Positions 23,315 through 32,827 of a stretch of 64,000 nt of DNA are shown here, in pieces. Source of the stretch: Streptomyces olivoverticillatus (lineage in GTDB: Bacteria > Actinomycetota > Actinomycetes > Streptomycetales > Streptomycetaceae). The position numbers and the translations under genes were made by a program. How positions within the stretch are numbered: the first letter of the stretch is position 1; the number at the start of each line of letters is the position of its first letter. Where the stretch lies: positions 42,333 through 106,332 of the forward strand of contig NZ_JACHJH010000010.1 of NCBI RefSeq assembly GCF_014203555.1. Reading direction: 5' to 3'. The notes under the pieces were generated by a model. It made no database searches, was not told where the DNA came from, and saw nothing but the letters and a program-made list of their open reading frames with translations.

Positions 23315-26300
23315 GTCTGCCGACACCCGAGTACGACGGACGCACCCGCGACGAGGTCGTCGCCGGCACCGTCGCCGCCGTACGGCGGAAGGTGGGGACC
23401 TGGACCGGTCAGGACCGGACGGACCCCGGCCGGGGCCTGATCGAGACGTGCACCGACATGGTCATGGCCCTGCGCGACCGGCTCAACCTGGCCCCCGACC
23501 AGCGCCGGCTGCAGATGCTGCGGCTCCTGGGCGTACGGCCCTACCGGCCCGCGCCCGCGCAGACCGAGGTCGTCCTCCAGCTCGCCGCGCCGTCGCCCGA
23601 GCCGGTGGTCGTCCCCGCGGGCCAGGAGGTCGCCACACGACCGGTGGGGGAAGCGGAACCGGTCGTCTTCAGCACGCTGACGGAGGCGGTGCTCAACCCC
23701 TGTGTCCTCGTCGCCGCCGGAGACTTCGCGGAATTCAGGAAGGCCGACGGCGCCCTGGAGGGCACGCTGACCGAGTTCGGCTCCGCGTCGGGCCGGACCG
23801 TCGAGCCGGGCGGCCCGGCCTTCGCGGGGCCGGCCTTCCACCTCAACCTCCCCTACCTCGGCGACTTCCCACCGCCCGGGGACGCCTTCGCGAACACCGG
23901 CCCGGTGAGCACGGGCAGTGGCGACTCCGCATTCTCGTCGTACGCCCTGGTCGTCCTGTCGGTGCCCGTACCGAGTACGCGCGTGACGCTGGACGTGAGC
24001 CTGGGCGTCGATCCCCCACCCGAGGTGGGCACGGGCGTCACCCGGGGGCACTGGGAAGCCTGGCAGGGCACGCACTGGACCGGCTGCCGGGTCGTCACGG
24101 ACACCGTGACCGCCCAGGGCCGGCCGGGCAAGGTCACGCTCGACCTTCCCCCCGCCCACGCGCCCGCCCAGCTCCTGCTCCACCGGGCGGCCGGCGAGGG
24201 CGGCAGCGACTCCGTGCAGCGCCTGAGGGACGTCGGGCTGATCCGCTACCACGCCGATGCGGGCCGGAGCCCGCTGACCCGGGTCGCGCTCGACCCGGTG
24301 CTCGCCGTCTCCGTCCCCGTCGTCCAGGCCGGGCTGGTACGGAACGAGACCCTGGGCACCGCGACGGGCACCCCCGGCGAACGCCTCCGCTTCACCCATC
24401 CGCCGCTGCCCCGCAGCACCGACCCCCTCGTCGTCGAAGCCGTGCTCGGCGGGCGGACCGCACAGTGGACGTATGTCGCCTCGCTCGCCGGATCGGGCCC
24501 CGACGACCGGCACTTCACCCTCGACCCGCGCACCGGTGAAGCCGTCTTCGCGCCCGTGGTGGCCGGTGCCCGGGGACCGCGACAGCACGGGGCGCCGCTG
24601 CCGGCGGGAGCGGTCGTACGGATCCGGCGCTATCTGACCGGCGGCGGTGCCCGGGGCAACGTACCCGCCCGCACCGTCACCGTGCTGCGCACACCGCTGC
24701 CGTACGTCTCCTCCGTGACCAACCCGGCACCGGCGGTCGGCGGCACGGAACGCGAGAGCGCCGCCGCCTGCGCGACGCGCCTGCCCCTGGGCGCCCCGGT
24801 GCCGGAGCGGGCGGTCGTCCCCGTCGACTACGAACAGCTCGCGCTGGCCGCGTCGGCGGGCATGGCCCGTATCCACCACGTCCGGGACGCACCCGACGAC
24901 GCGCTCGACCCGGCCCGCAACTACCTGCCGTGGCGGCCCGCCAGGACGGACGTCGCCTTCACCCTGGCGCCCGGCACGCTGACGCTTCCCGCGGGGATAC
25001 AGGTCACCACGGAGGACGGCGAGACGGTCTTCACAACGACAAAGGAGGCCACGCGCGTACCGCCGGACGCGATGGGCGCGGCACGCCTCGGGCTCGTCCC
25101 CGGCGTCACTTCCGCCGTCGGGATGTTCGAGGCGGGTGACTACCAGGCGGGCGGGGAGTTCTCCGGGCCCTTCAAGGAGGGCGGCGGGCTCGTCCTGGCG
25201 CTGGTGGAGATCAAGGAGCCGCATGATCCGGGCCGCCTCACGCTCTGGGTGACGGCGGGAGAGCACCGCGAGCCGGAGGACTACATCGCGGTGTCCGTGT
25301 TCGCGCCGAGGAAGGCGGCGCCGTGGTGGGACACCGCCGCTCCCCTCGCCTACGCCTCCACGCCCGCGCAAGAGATCACTCTGGCGGACGGAACGACGGT
25401 CTCCGCCCACCCCGTCCACGTGAGCAAGTCCGCGCGGTGGCAGGCGGCCGTCGCACGCGGCGACCTCGCCCGCACGGCAAAGGACGCCGTCGACAGCCAC
25501 GACCACGACTTCCCGACCGAGGAAGCCGCATGGTGGATCGCCGTCCAGATCCTCGACCCGAAAGGCACACCCACCACGCCGTACACGGTCTACGCCGACT
25601 CCGGGACGACGGACAAGGTTCCCGCCGAGCAGTACGAGGAGCACGACCGGGCACGAGAGCCGTTCTCGTCCACGGACAAGCCCGGTCAGGTCTACCCCCT
25701 GCTGTACTCCCCGGTGTACGTCCCGGAGAACAAGGAGCTCCCCAAGGTCTGCGTCGGCGACGAGAGCTGGCGCACCGTCACGTCCTTCCACGATTCCCTT
25801 GCGGACAGCAAGGATGTGGTCATCAACGCCAGTACGGGCCAGGTCCACTTCGGCCCGGAGGTGACCGGCCCCTCGGGCACCCGGCAGTACGGCGCCATTC
25901 CGCTGCCCGAGAACACGCCCATCACCGTGGACGGCCCGTACAAGACCACGCTCGGCTCGGCGGGCAACGACATCCCTGCGGGCAGGATCAGCCGGCTGAA
26001 GACCCCGGACGACCGCATCGTCGGCGTGCGTAACGTCTCCACATCGCGCGACGGCAAGAACGGCTACACCGACACCAGTGGCGGCAGTACCCAGGCCGGC
26101 GTGACGCTGATGGTCGTCCCCTTCGTGACCGCCGACGAACGGGGCTGGTTCCCGTTCCACATGCTCACCCCCACCCGCGACGCCTGCGACACCTTGCGCC
26201 GCTCCCTGCGCGCCTGCCAGCCGGAGGGCGTTCCGGTGTGGCTGAAGCAGCCCGTCTACCACGGCATCCGTGTCGATGCCCGGATCGTTCCCGCGGACTA

Positions 26301-26607
26301 CCGCACCGCCGACGAACGCGCCGAGCTCCGCGCCGCCGCGGAACGCGCCTTGTACCGGTACTTCAGCCCCGTCGGCGGCGGCCCGGACGGCACCGGATGG
26401 CCGCTGGGGCGCCCGGTGTACGCGGGCGAGGCGTTCCGGGTCCTGGAACAGGTGCCGGGGGTGGGCCGCGTCGCCACGGCCGAGCTCGTCCCGGTCGATC
26501 CGCTCGACGGCTCGGCGTCGGACCCCGTCGTACGGATCCGCTGCGGGCCCGGCGAGACCGTGTACTCCGTCGAACACCGAGTCACCGTCGCGGAGGTGCC
26601 CTCATGA
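23311..26607 (+). CDS. Second baseplate J-like / putative baseplate assembly protein
   Basis: A 1098-residue wedge protein of the putative baseplate assembly (TIGR02243-like) group. It begins PTPEYDGRTRDEVVAGTVAA and LIETCTDMVMALRDRLNLA, then QMLRLLGVRPYRPAPAQTEV and VPAGQEVATRP, as expected for the family. GVRNVSTSRDGKNGYT and the C-terminal block PADYRTADERAELRAAAERA with YFSPVGGGPDGTGWPLGRPV are shared with the 730-residue J protein, so the two are paralogs. The central ~250 residues (about 24950-25800) are an insertion rich in charged residues and strands that I could not assign. ATG 23311 overlaps the previous stop; the stop overlaps the next ATG. Confidence 0.88.
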   Translation: MSLPTPEYDGRTRDEVVAGTVAAVRRKVGTWTGQDRTDPGRGLIETCTDMVMALRDRLNLAPDQRRLQMLRLLGVRPYRPAPAQTEVVLQLAAPSPEPVVVPAGQEVATRPVGEAEPVVFSTLTEAVLNPCVLVAAGDFAEFRKADGALEGTLTEFGSASGRTVEPGGPAFAGPAFHLNLPYLGDFPPPGDAFANTGPVSTGSGDSAFSSYALVVLSVPVPSTRVTLDVSLGVDPPPEVGTGVTRGHWEAWQGTHWTGCRVVTDTVTAQGRPGKVTLDLPPAHAPAQLLLHRAAGEGGSDSVQRLRDVGLIRYHADAGRSPLTRVALDPVLAVSVPVVQAGLVRNETLGTATGTPGERLRFTHPPLPRSTDPLVVEAVLGGRTAQWTYVASLAGSGPDDRHFTLDPRTGEAVFAPVVAGARGPRQHGAPLPAGAVVRIRRYLTGGGARGNVPARTVTVLRTPLPYVSSVTNPAPAVGGTERESAAACATRLPLGAPVPERAVVPVDYEQLALAASAGMARIHHVRDAPDDALDPARNYLPWRPARTDVAFTLAPGTLTLPAGIQVTTEDGETVFTTTKEATRVPPDAMGAARLGLVPGVTSAVGMFEAGDYQAGGEFSGPFKEGGGLVLALVEIKEPHDPGRLTLWVTAGEHREPEDYIAVSVFAPRKAAPWWDTAAPLAYASTPAQEITLADGTTVSAHPVHVSKSARWQAAVARGDLARTAKDAVDSHDHDFPTEEAAWWIAVQILDPKGTPTTPYTVYADSGTTDKVPAEQYEEHDRAREPFSSTDKPGQVYPLLYSPVYVPENKELPKVCVGDESWRTVTSFHDSLADSKDVVINASTGQVHFGPEVTGPSGTRQYGAIPLPENTPITVDGPYKTTLGSAGNDIPAGRISRLKTPDDRIVGVRNVSTSRDGKNGYTDTSGGSTQAGVTLMVVPFVTADERGWFPFHMLTPTRDACDTLRRSLRACQPEGVPVWLKQPVYHGIRVDARIVPADYRTADERAELRAAAERALYRYFSPVGGGPDGTGWPLGRPVYAGEAFRVLEQVPGVGRVATAELVPVDPLDGSASDPVVRIRCGPGETVYSVEHRVTVAEVPS

Positions 26608-29555
26608 GCGATCCGAACGAGCCCTTGCTGGTGGCCCCGGACTGGGGTGCGGACGCTCTGGCCGTCGTGGATCTCGCGGCACCGGAGCGTCCCGAGGTCC
26701 ATTTCCCTTCTGTGGGGAGCAACCCACGCGCCGTCGCCGTCAGTACGGACGGCACCCGGGCCTACGTCGTGAACCACGACGACGGAACGCTGTCCGTGGT
26801 GGACCTCACGGTCCCGGAACACCCGGTGCTGCGTACCGTTCCCGCCGGGAACAGCCCGTGCGCCGTCGTGGCGGGGCTGGTGGACGACCAGGTCTGCGTG
26901 GCCGCGTGGGCGGACGGCGAGGTCGTGGTGTTCGACAAGGAGGGGTTGCAGGGAGGACCGCCCCTGCGGGTCGGTAGCGGCCCCTGCGCGCTGGCGGTGG
27001 CCCCGGGCGGCGGGGCGCGACGGGTCTGCGTGATTGACGAGACGGACGCCACGGTGTCGGTGGTCAACGTGAGCCAGGCGGGCGTGCCGTCCGTGAGCAG
27101 GACCGTCTGCGTACTCGGGGTCACGAGGGCGGTCGCGGTGGCGCCGGGCGGTCGGTTCGCATACGTCGCGAGTCGGGGGGAGGGCACAGCGGATGGCTGG
27201 GTGACGGTGCTGGACCTGGACGCGGACGGCGCGGTAGTGGGTGACCCCGTGCCCGTCGGGGCCGAGCCCCGTGCCCTCGCGCTCAGCCCCGCCGGCAATC
27301 GCCTGTGCGTGGCGAACTACGGCTCCGCGTCCGTCTCCCTCGCCACCGTGGACGTGGAGAGCGGGCGGGTCGGCACCCCCGACACCGTTCCGGCCGGCGC
27401 GCATCCTGTGGCTGTGGCCTTCGCCCCGGACGGCGGAGTGATCCATGTCGTGGGCCAGACCTCGGGCGTTCTCACGGCCATCCGCACGGACCCCCTCGAC
27501 CACACGGCCGTTGCGCTGAAAGGCGTGCCCGCGGGGGTGGTGTTCGGCCCGGACGGGCACCACTCCTATGTCACCGACCAGGCCACCGGACAGCTGACCG
27601 TCGTGCGGGCCGCCCCGCGCAAGACGGCCGGCATCCCGGCCGGAGAGGGGTCGAAGCCGGTCAACGTCGCCGTTTCCCCGGACGGCACCTGGGCCTACGC
27701 GGCCGACTCCGCATCGAACAAGGTCGCGGTGCTGGACCTCAGTAGCCCCGCCCCGCCCGCCCCGGTCCCCCTCCGGGGCACGCACAAACCGTGGGACGTC
27801 GCCATCGCGCCCGACCTGGGGTTCGCCTGCGCGACCAGTCCGGATTCGTCGCATCTCCTCGTCCTCACCCCGGCCCCGGGGAAGGAGCTCGGCAGCGACG
27901 TCACGGTGACGCCGGTGCCCCTGGCGCCCGGCGCCCGCCCGTACGGAGTGGCCGTCACCCCCGACAGCCGGTACGCGGTGACCGCCGACTCCGGTACGGC
28001 GACGGTCTCGCTCGTCGACCCGAAGGGCGGCATGCACACGATCGGCGCTGGTGTCGTGGGGTGTCAGCAGCCCACCGGCGCCGCCGTCTCCAAGGACGGC
28101 AAGACCTTGTACGTGGCCGACTTCGCCAACACGGGAGAGGGCCTGGAAGGGGGACAGATCGCCGTGCTGAGCAGGATCGAGCCGGGTCAGTGGCAGCAGC
28201 GGACGGTCATCAACGCCGCGACGGGCCATCTGTCGGGCCCCCACGAGATGGCCTTGTCGCCCGACGAGCTACGCCTCTACGTGGCCAACTACCGGAACGG
28301 CAAGGTCTCGGTCCTCCGGCGCGCGTCACCCGAGGGCGCCTGGGCCTGGCACATGGACATCGACAAGGACCCTCGCATGGTACGGCCCTACGGGCTGGCC
28401 CTGTCACCGCAGGGAACCACCCTCTACGTCTCCAGCGCCGCCGGGGACAAGGGCACAGTGGAAGTGTTCGCCGTCTCCGCCGACGCGGCCACGCATCGGC
28501 GGACGATCGCGGTCAAGGACGAGGCCCTCGTCCCTCCCGGGCTCGCGCTCTCCCCGGACGGACGTTTCCTGTACGCGGCTGTCTCGGAAAAATCGCGCGA
28601 TGATGACCAGGCGCTGGGCACGGTGTACGGCATCGAGTTGGATGCAGAAGGCTCCGCGATGCGAGCCATCGCGACGGCCCCCGAAGCGTACACCGACAGG
28701 CCCACCGGGCTCGTCTGCCCGGACGACCGCACCGTGTGCGTCGTCAACCAGGGGCGGAAGGATGCCCCCGTTCGCGAAGCGTGCCGGGCCATCATCACCC
28801 TCGACACGACGCGCCTCTCGGTGTCGGGTACCAAGAAGCTGCCTCTCGACAAGAACGACGAGCCGTACTCGGCGGCGGTCTCCGACGATGGCACCCTCTG
28901 TGTCGCCAACTTCACCAGCGGGACGGTCACGGTCTTCGGGTCCCAAGTGACTCCGGTCCCGGTCGGCGAGCCGGGCGCGTCGCAGCCATGGGACGTGGCC
29001 GTCACCGACGACGGCGCCTACGCCTACGTCACCGACCGCACCGCCGATTCCCTGCGATGCGTCCGCCTCTCCGACCGCCAGGTGACCTCCCTGGACGTGG
29101 GACGGGACCCCATGGGCGTGACGAGCGCCCCAGGGGGCGGCCTCCGCGCCTATGTCGCCAACCACGGGAGCAACAGCATTTCGGTCATCGGCCCCGACGA
29201 CACCTCACCGGGCACGCCCAAGGTCGTCGTCACCTGGCCGCTTCCAGGGATCACCAAGCCCGAATCGGTGTCGGTATCCGCGGACGGCGCCTGGCTCTTC
29301 GTGACCACCGAGAACAGCGGAGAGCTGCTGATGCTCGACACCCGGACCGGAACGCCCCGCTTCACCGTACCGGCCGGCGAACGGCTCACCGGCAGCGCAC
29401 CTCACCCGCAGTCCGCGAAGCACCTGGTGTACCTCGCCGACGAGGCGGGCGCGGCCGTATCGGTGGTCGACACCACGACGCTCGCTCCCCTGGACACGAC
29501 GACCCCGCTGGGGCTCGACGTACGGCAGGCGGTCGGCCTGCCGACGACGAACTGA
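26604..29555 (+). CDS. 983-residue YVTN/YncE-type multi-propeller protein in eCIS locus
   Basis: Very long repeat protein made almost entirely of ~42-residue beta-propeller blades of the YVTN/YncE/lactonase type. Typical units are AVAVSTDGTRAYVVNHDDGT, ALAVAPGGGARRVCVIDETD, PVNVAVSPDGTWAYAADSAS, YGLALSPQGTTLYVSS and PWDVAVTDDGAYAYVTDRTA. About twenty blades are countable, i.e. about three seven-blade propellers in a row. There is no signal peptide and no catalytic motif that I can see. It sits exactly where tail-fibre (Afp13) genes usually occur, after the wedge genes and before the DUF4255 terminator. A receptor-binding or shell role is therefore attractive but is inference. The ATG at 26604 overlaps the previous stop. 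Confidence 0.85.
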   Translation: MSDPNEPLLVAPDWGADALAVVDLAAPERPEVHFPSVGSNPRAVAVSTDGTRAYVVNHDDGTLSVVDLTVPEHPVLRTVPAGNSPCAVVAGLVDDQVCVAAWADGEVVVFDKEGLQGGPPLRVGSGPCALAVAPGGGARRVCVIDETDATVSVVNVSQAGVPSVSRTVCVLGVTRAVAVAPGGRFAYVASRGEGTADGWVTVLDLDADGAVVGDPVPVGAEPRALALSPAGNRLCVANYGSASVSLATVDVESGRVGTPDTVPAGAHPVAVAFAPDGGVIHVVGQTSGVLTAIRTDPLDHTAVALKGVPAGVVFGPDGHHSYVTDQATGQLTVVRAAPRKTAGIPAGEGSKPVNVAVSPDGTWAYAADSASNKVAVLDLSSPAPPAPVPLRGTHKPWDVAIAPDLGFACATSPDSSHLLVLTPAPGKELGSDVTVTPVPLAPGARPYGVAVTPDSRYAVTADSGTATVSLVDPKGGMHTIGAGVVGCQQPTGAAVSKDGKTLYVADFANTGEGLEGGQIAVLSRIEPGQWQQRTVINAATGHLSGPHEMALSPDELRLYVANYRNGKVSVLRRASPEGAWAWHMDIDKDPRMVRPYGLALSPQGTTLYVSSAAGDKGTVEVFAVSADAATHRRTIAVKDEALVPPGLALSPDGRFLYAAVSEKSRDDDQALGTVYGIELDAEGSAMRAIATAPEAYTDRPTGLVCPDDRTVCVVNQGRKDAPVREACRAIITLDTTRLSVSGTKKLPLDKNDEPYSAAVSDDGTLCVANFTSGTVTVFGSQVTPVPVGEPGASQPWDVAVTDDGAYAYVTDRTADSLRCVRLSDRQVTSLDVGRDPMGVTSAPGGGLRAYVANHGSNSISVIGPDDTSPGTPKVVVTWPLPGITKPESVSVSADGAWLFVTTENSGELLMLDTRTGTPRFTVPAGERLTGSAPHPQSAKHLVYLADEAGAAVSVVDTTTLAPLDTTTPLGLDVRQAVGLPTTN

Positions 29556-29601
29556 CCGTACCGACTGCACCCACCCCTCCGGCGCGGACAGAGGCACACA
29601 A

Positions 29602-30222
29602 ATGATCGAACTGGTCGACCAGGCATTGAAGTCACGCGTACAGCAGGATGTGACATGGCTGCCACCGGGCATCCCCGTCACCTTCCAGCCGCCCGGACGC
29701 GACGGAGCGCTGGGTGAGACCGCCGGCTCCGAGACGGTCGGCATCTATCTGTACGACATCCGCGAGGACCTGGACCGGCGGCAGACCGGCACCGTCTACC
29801 AGTACGACAGGGGAACCATGGGGTTGCCGGACCGGAAGTCGGCGGAGTTCGACCCGCCGCGCTACGCCCGGCTGTCGTATCTGGTCACCGCCTGGGCCCC
29901 GGACGCCCTCACCTCCCACCGCATACTCGGCGAACTCTTCGTCGGCTTCGCCAGGAGCCGGGACTTCCCCGTGCCCCTGCCCCCGGAACTGCAGGAGATG
30001 GAGCTGTCCGCTCTCCTCGACATCGGCCACCCGCCCGCCGAGGACCGTGCCCTGACGGAACTGTGGAGCACGGCGAGCCACTCTCTCATCCCCGCCCTGA
30101 ACGTGACCGTGACCATCCCCCTGCTGTCCTTCCTCCCGGACAGCTACACCCACTGGGTGACCGGGCCCCCTGTCGTCCGCGTGCGCAAGCCCGAGCCGGT
30201 GAAGGACGAGGAGGCGCAGTGA
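29602..30222 (+). CDS. DUF4255 / Pvc16-family tube terminator (Afp16-like)
   Basis: A 206-residue protein. MIELVDQALKSRVQQDV, the interrupted VGIYLYDIREDLDRRQ, DPPRYARLSYLVTAW and HRILGELFVGF are the DUF4255 (Pvc16 N-terminal) signature. In Afp and PVC particles this protein caps the end of tube and sheath and sets particle length. ATG at 29602 with a GAGG-like site upstream; its stop overlaps the GTG of the ATPase gene, the conserved Afp16/Afp15 pairing although in the reverse order. Confidence 0.9.
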   Translation: MIELVDQALKSRVQQDVTWLPPGIPVTFQPPGRDGALGETAGSETVGIYLYDIREDLDRRQTGTVYQYDRGTMGLPDRKSAEFDPPRYARLSYLVTAWAPDALTSHRILGELFVGFARSRDFPVPLPPELQEMELSALLDIGHPPAEDRALTELWSTASHSLIPALNVTVTIPLLSFLPDSYTHWVTGPPVVRVRKPEPVKDEEAQ

Positions 30223-32351
30223 CCGCCACCGCGCACCCCGGAGCGCCCACCGCCACGGCCGCGGACTGGCTGCTCGCCCGGCTGGCCGTCATCGAGGCCC
30301 GGGTGCGACGCGCGATCGCTCTCCGTACGGGCTGCGAGGAGTCCGTACCCGCGGAGCTCCTGGAACCGCCCTTCGACCCGTTCCAAGGGCTCTACATCTC
30401 CGACGACATGGCCTCGCACCTCCTGGACGCACCGGCCGGCCCGCTGCCTTCCGCCACCGCGGACGACGCTCTCGCCGCCGCTCTGCGCGCCCGGGAGGAC
30501 GCGGCCGCGGTGGCCGGGGCCGCGCCGCCCCCGCGCCGCCTCGCCGAGGAGTTCGGGCTGGACGCGCTCGCCCTCGACATGGTGGTGATCGCGCTCGCCC
30601 CCGACATCGATGCCCGCTTCGAGCGCTGCTACGGCTACCTCAACGACGACATCACCTGCCGCCATGCCACCATCGGCCTGGCCCTCGCCCTCTGCAACGT
30701 CCCGAGTGCGTCAGCGACCGCCCGCCGGGCCTTCGCGGCCGACGCGCCCCTGCGCGCCGGTGGCCTCGTGGAGATCCCGGATATCTCCCGGCCCTTTCTG
30801 ACCCGGTCCCTACGCGTCCCCGACCGGGTCACCGCGCACCTGCTGGGGGACGACTCCCCGCCGTCCTCCCTGTGTCACCTGCTGGCCCTGCCCGAACGCG
30901 GCCGGCCCTTGGGCGAGGGCCCGGTGGCCGAAGCCGTGCGGCACCTGACCCGGCTGCTCGCCCACCGCCACTCGGTCCACCTGCGCGACAGCCCGGACGG
31001 TACGGCCGAAGCCGTCGCCGAGGCGGCACTGCGCGCGTGCGGACGGCCCGCGCTCCGTCTTAACCTCGCGGGCCTGGCCCACGAGACGGACCCGGCCGGG
31101 TTCGTCCGCGCGGCGCTCCTCGAAGCACGGCTGCGCGGCCATGGGCTGATCGTCGGCCCCGTAGATTCCCCCGACGCCCGGCACATACAGGACCTGCTCG
31201 CCCCGCTCGACGGCGCCCCGGTTCCCCTGGTCCTCACCGGGAGGCAGCCGTGGGACGCCCGCTGGACGGCTACTCCCCCGGTGCTCGCCGACTGCCCGCC
31301 CCTGACGGAGCCCGAACGCACCGCGCTGTGGCGGTACGAACTCGGCGCCCACGCCGGCACCGTGACCGACGAGGCGGTGGCCGTCGGCGCCCGGTACCGC
31401 CTCGGCCCCGGCCGGATCCGCGCCGTGGCCGCGGCGGCCGGCCGGCAGGCCGCCGCGCACGGCACCCCCGTCGACGCCGCCGCGGTCCGGGACGCCGCCC
31501 GCTCGTGGAACGGCGGCGCGCTCGACCGCCTCGCCAGGACCGTACGCCCCGCTGTCGGCTGGAACGATCTGGTGCTGCCCGAGCGGACGCACGAGCAGCT
31601 ACGGGACCTCGCCCGGCGCGTACGCCACCGCGACCGGGTCCTGGGAGAGTGGCGGATGCGGCCGGGCGGGGGGCGCGGACGTGGCATCACCGCCCTGTTC
31701 AGCGGCGGCTCCGGGACCGGCAAGACCCTGGCGGCGGAGGTCGTGGCCGCCGATCTCGGCCTCGACCTGTATGCCGTCGACCTCGCCACGGTCGTCGACA
31801 AGTACATCGGCGAGACCGAGAAGCACCTCGAACGGATCTTCACCGAGGCCGAAGCCGTCGACGCCGTCCTCCTCTTCGACGAGGCCGACGCCGTCTTCGG
31901 CAAGCGCACGGCCACCCACGACGCCCACGACCGCTACGCCAACACCGGGACCTCCTACCTCCTCCAGCGCCTGGAGTCCTTCGACGGTCTGGCCCTGCTG
32001 ACCACCAATATGCACGCCAACATCGACGCGGCGTTTCTGCGCCGTCTCGACCTCGTCGTCCACTTCCCCGCGCCCGACGATGCCCGGCGCCAAGCCCTGT
32101 GGGACCGCTGTCTGGGCCCCGCCGCGCCCCGGGCCGACGACATCGACCAGGCCGGCCTGGCGGCCCTCGCCTCGGCCTTTGACCTGTCCGGCGGCGCGAT
32201 CCGCTGCTGCGTCGTCACCGCCGCCTACCGGGCCGCCGACGAGGACCGCCCGCTCACCATGGCGGATCTGCTGGCGGCCGTCCGCGAGGAGTTCGCCAAA
32301 CTCGGCCGCTATGTGGACGAGTCCCGCTTCCCCGCCGGGGGACGCGCCTGA
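30219..32351 (+). CDS. AAA+ ATPase of eCIS (Afp15-like)
   Basis: A 710-residue ATPase needed for particle assembly in characterised eCIS. The C-terminal AAA module carries Walker A GGSGTGKT at residues ~495-502, AVDLATVVDKYIGETEKHLE with the pore-loop region, Walker B AVLLFDEADAVFGKR at ~549-563, a sensor-1 LALLTTNM and the arginine-finger segment FLRRLDLVVHFPAPD. The first ~450 residues include a second, degenerate nucleotide-binding fold without a P-loop (RPLGEGPVAEAVRHLTRLL; LIVGPVDSPDARHIQDLL). GTG start at 30219 overlaps the DUF4255 stop. The gene ends at a perfect hairpin facing the sheath block. Confidence 0.93.
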   Translation: MTATAHPGAPTATAADWLLARLAVIEARVRRAIALRTGCEESVPAELLEPPFDPFQGLYISDDMASHLLDAPAGPLPSATADDALAAALRAREDAAAVAGAAPPPRRLAEEFGLDALALDMVVIALAPDIDARFERCYGYLNDDITCRHATIGLALALCNVPSASATARRAFAADAPLRAGGLVEIPDISRPFLTRSLRVPDRVTAHLLGDDSPPSSLCHLLALPERGRPLGEGPVAEAVRHLTRLLAHRHSVHLRDSPDGTAEAVAEAALRACGRPALRLNLAGLAHETDPAGFVRAALLEARLRGHGLIVGPVDSPDARHIQDLLAPLDGAPVPLVLTGRQPWDARWTATPPVLADCPPLTEPERTALWRYELGAHAGTVTDEAVAVGARYRLGPGRIRAVAAAAGRQAAAHGTPVDAAAVRDAARSWNGGALDRLARTVRPAVGWNDLVLPERTHEQLRDLARRVRHRDRVLGEWRMRPGGGRGRGITALFSGGSGTGKTLAAEVVAADLGLDLYAVDLATVVDKYIGETEKHLERIFTEAEAVDAVLLFDEADAVFGKRTATHDAHDRYANTGTSYLLQRLESFDGLALLTTNMHANIDAAFLRRLDLVVHFPAPDDARRQALWDRCLGPAAPRADDIDQAGLAALASAFDLSGGAIRCCVVTAAYRAADEDRPLTMADLLAAVREEFAKLGRYVDESRFPAGGRA

Positions 32352-32386
32352 GCCCTTGAACCCTTGGTGGGTTCAAGGGCTCAGGC
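32346..32386. terminator. Perfect 18-bp hairpin between convergent eCIS blocks
   Basis: GCCTGAGCCCTTGAACCC at 32346-32363, loop TTGGT, exact complement at 32369-32386. It includes the ATPase stop codon (32349-32351) and ends three bases before the opposing gene's stop. It is the expected place for a bidirectional terminator of two convergent operons. Confidence 0.8.
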
Positions 32387-32389
32387 GGG

Positions 32390-32821
32390 TCAGCCGGCCG
32401 TCACGGGTCGTACGCGGGGACAGGTGAGGGTCGCCGTGCCCCGGTACGTGGCCCCTGGGGTGTCCGTGCCGGAGGGGTTGCTCGCCGGTCCCACCACGGT
32501 GAAAATCACGTCCAACGGGCCACCGTTGACGACGACTTCCGTCGCTCCCTGACTCGCTCTGGCGTACTTGGCGCGGTTCGCCGGGGGAACCTTCAACTCG
32601 ACACGTCCGGTTCCCGCAGTCGGAAAGGTCAGTGTCGAGTAGCCGACGGACGGGATGACCCACGACTCGATGTCGTCGGGCACACAGGCGACGTGCTGTT
32701 CGATCCGAAAGCCCGCCGTTCCCAGCGGCAGGGGAAGGGTTGGCGGCGGCGGTGTGAGCATTGCTGGAGGGTTCAGGCTGAGCGTGACCGTATCGCCCTG
32801 CCTCACCACGATCTTCTGCAC
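32390..32821 (-). CDS. Small eCIS-linked protein of unknown function
   Basis: A 143-residue protein from a GTG start with only a weak ribosome-binding site (CTGAGACC). It is the last gene of the minus-strand sheath block, six bases after the second sheath stop, so it is co-transcribed. Composition is Thr/Val/Pro-rich and beta-like: IVVRQGDTVTLSLNPPAM, GRVELKVPPANR and DTPGATYRGTATLTCPR. Two Cys are present (VACVPDD, LTCP). There is no signal peptide or clear motif. It may be a beta-sandwich decoration or cap protein; I do not recognise a family. Confidence 0.7.
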   Translation of the reverse strand: MQKIVVRQGDTVTLSLNPPAMLTPPPPTLPLPLGTAGFRIEQHVACVPDDIESWVIPSVGYSTLTFPTAGTGRVELKVPPANRAKYARASQGATEVVVNGGPLDVIFTVVGPASNPSGTDTPGATYRGTATLTCPRVRPVTAG

Positions 32822-32827
32822 GGGGTC

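Noticed and set aside
23017..26577. Long open frame (~1186 codons) on the minus strand opposite the baseplate protein
   Set aside because: It is a shadow of high third-position GC in the real plus-strand genes: no ribosome-binding site, no recognisable domain, Arg/Gly/Val-rich composition, and it crosses two genes.
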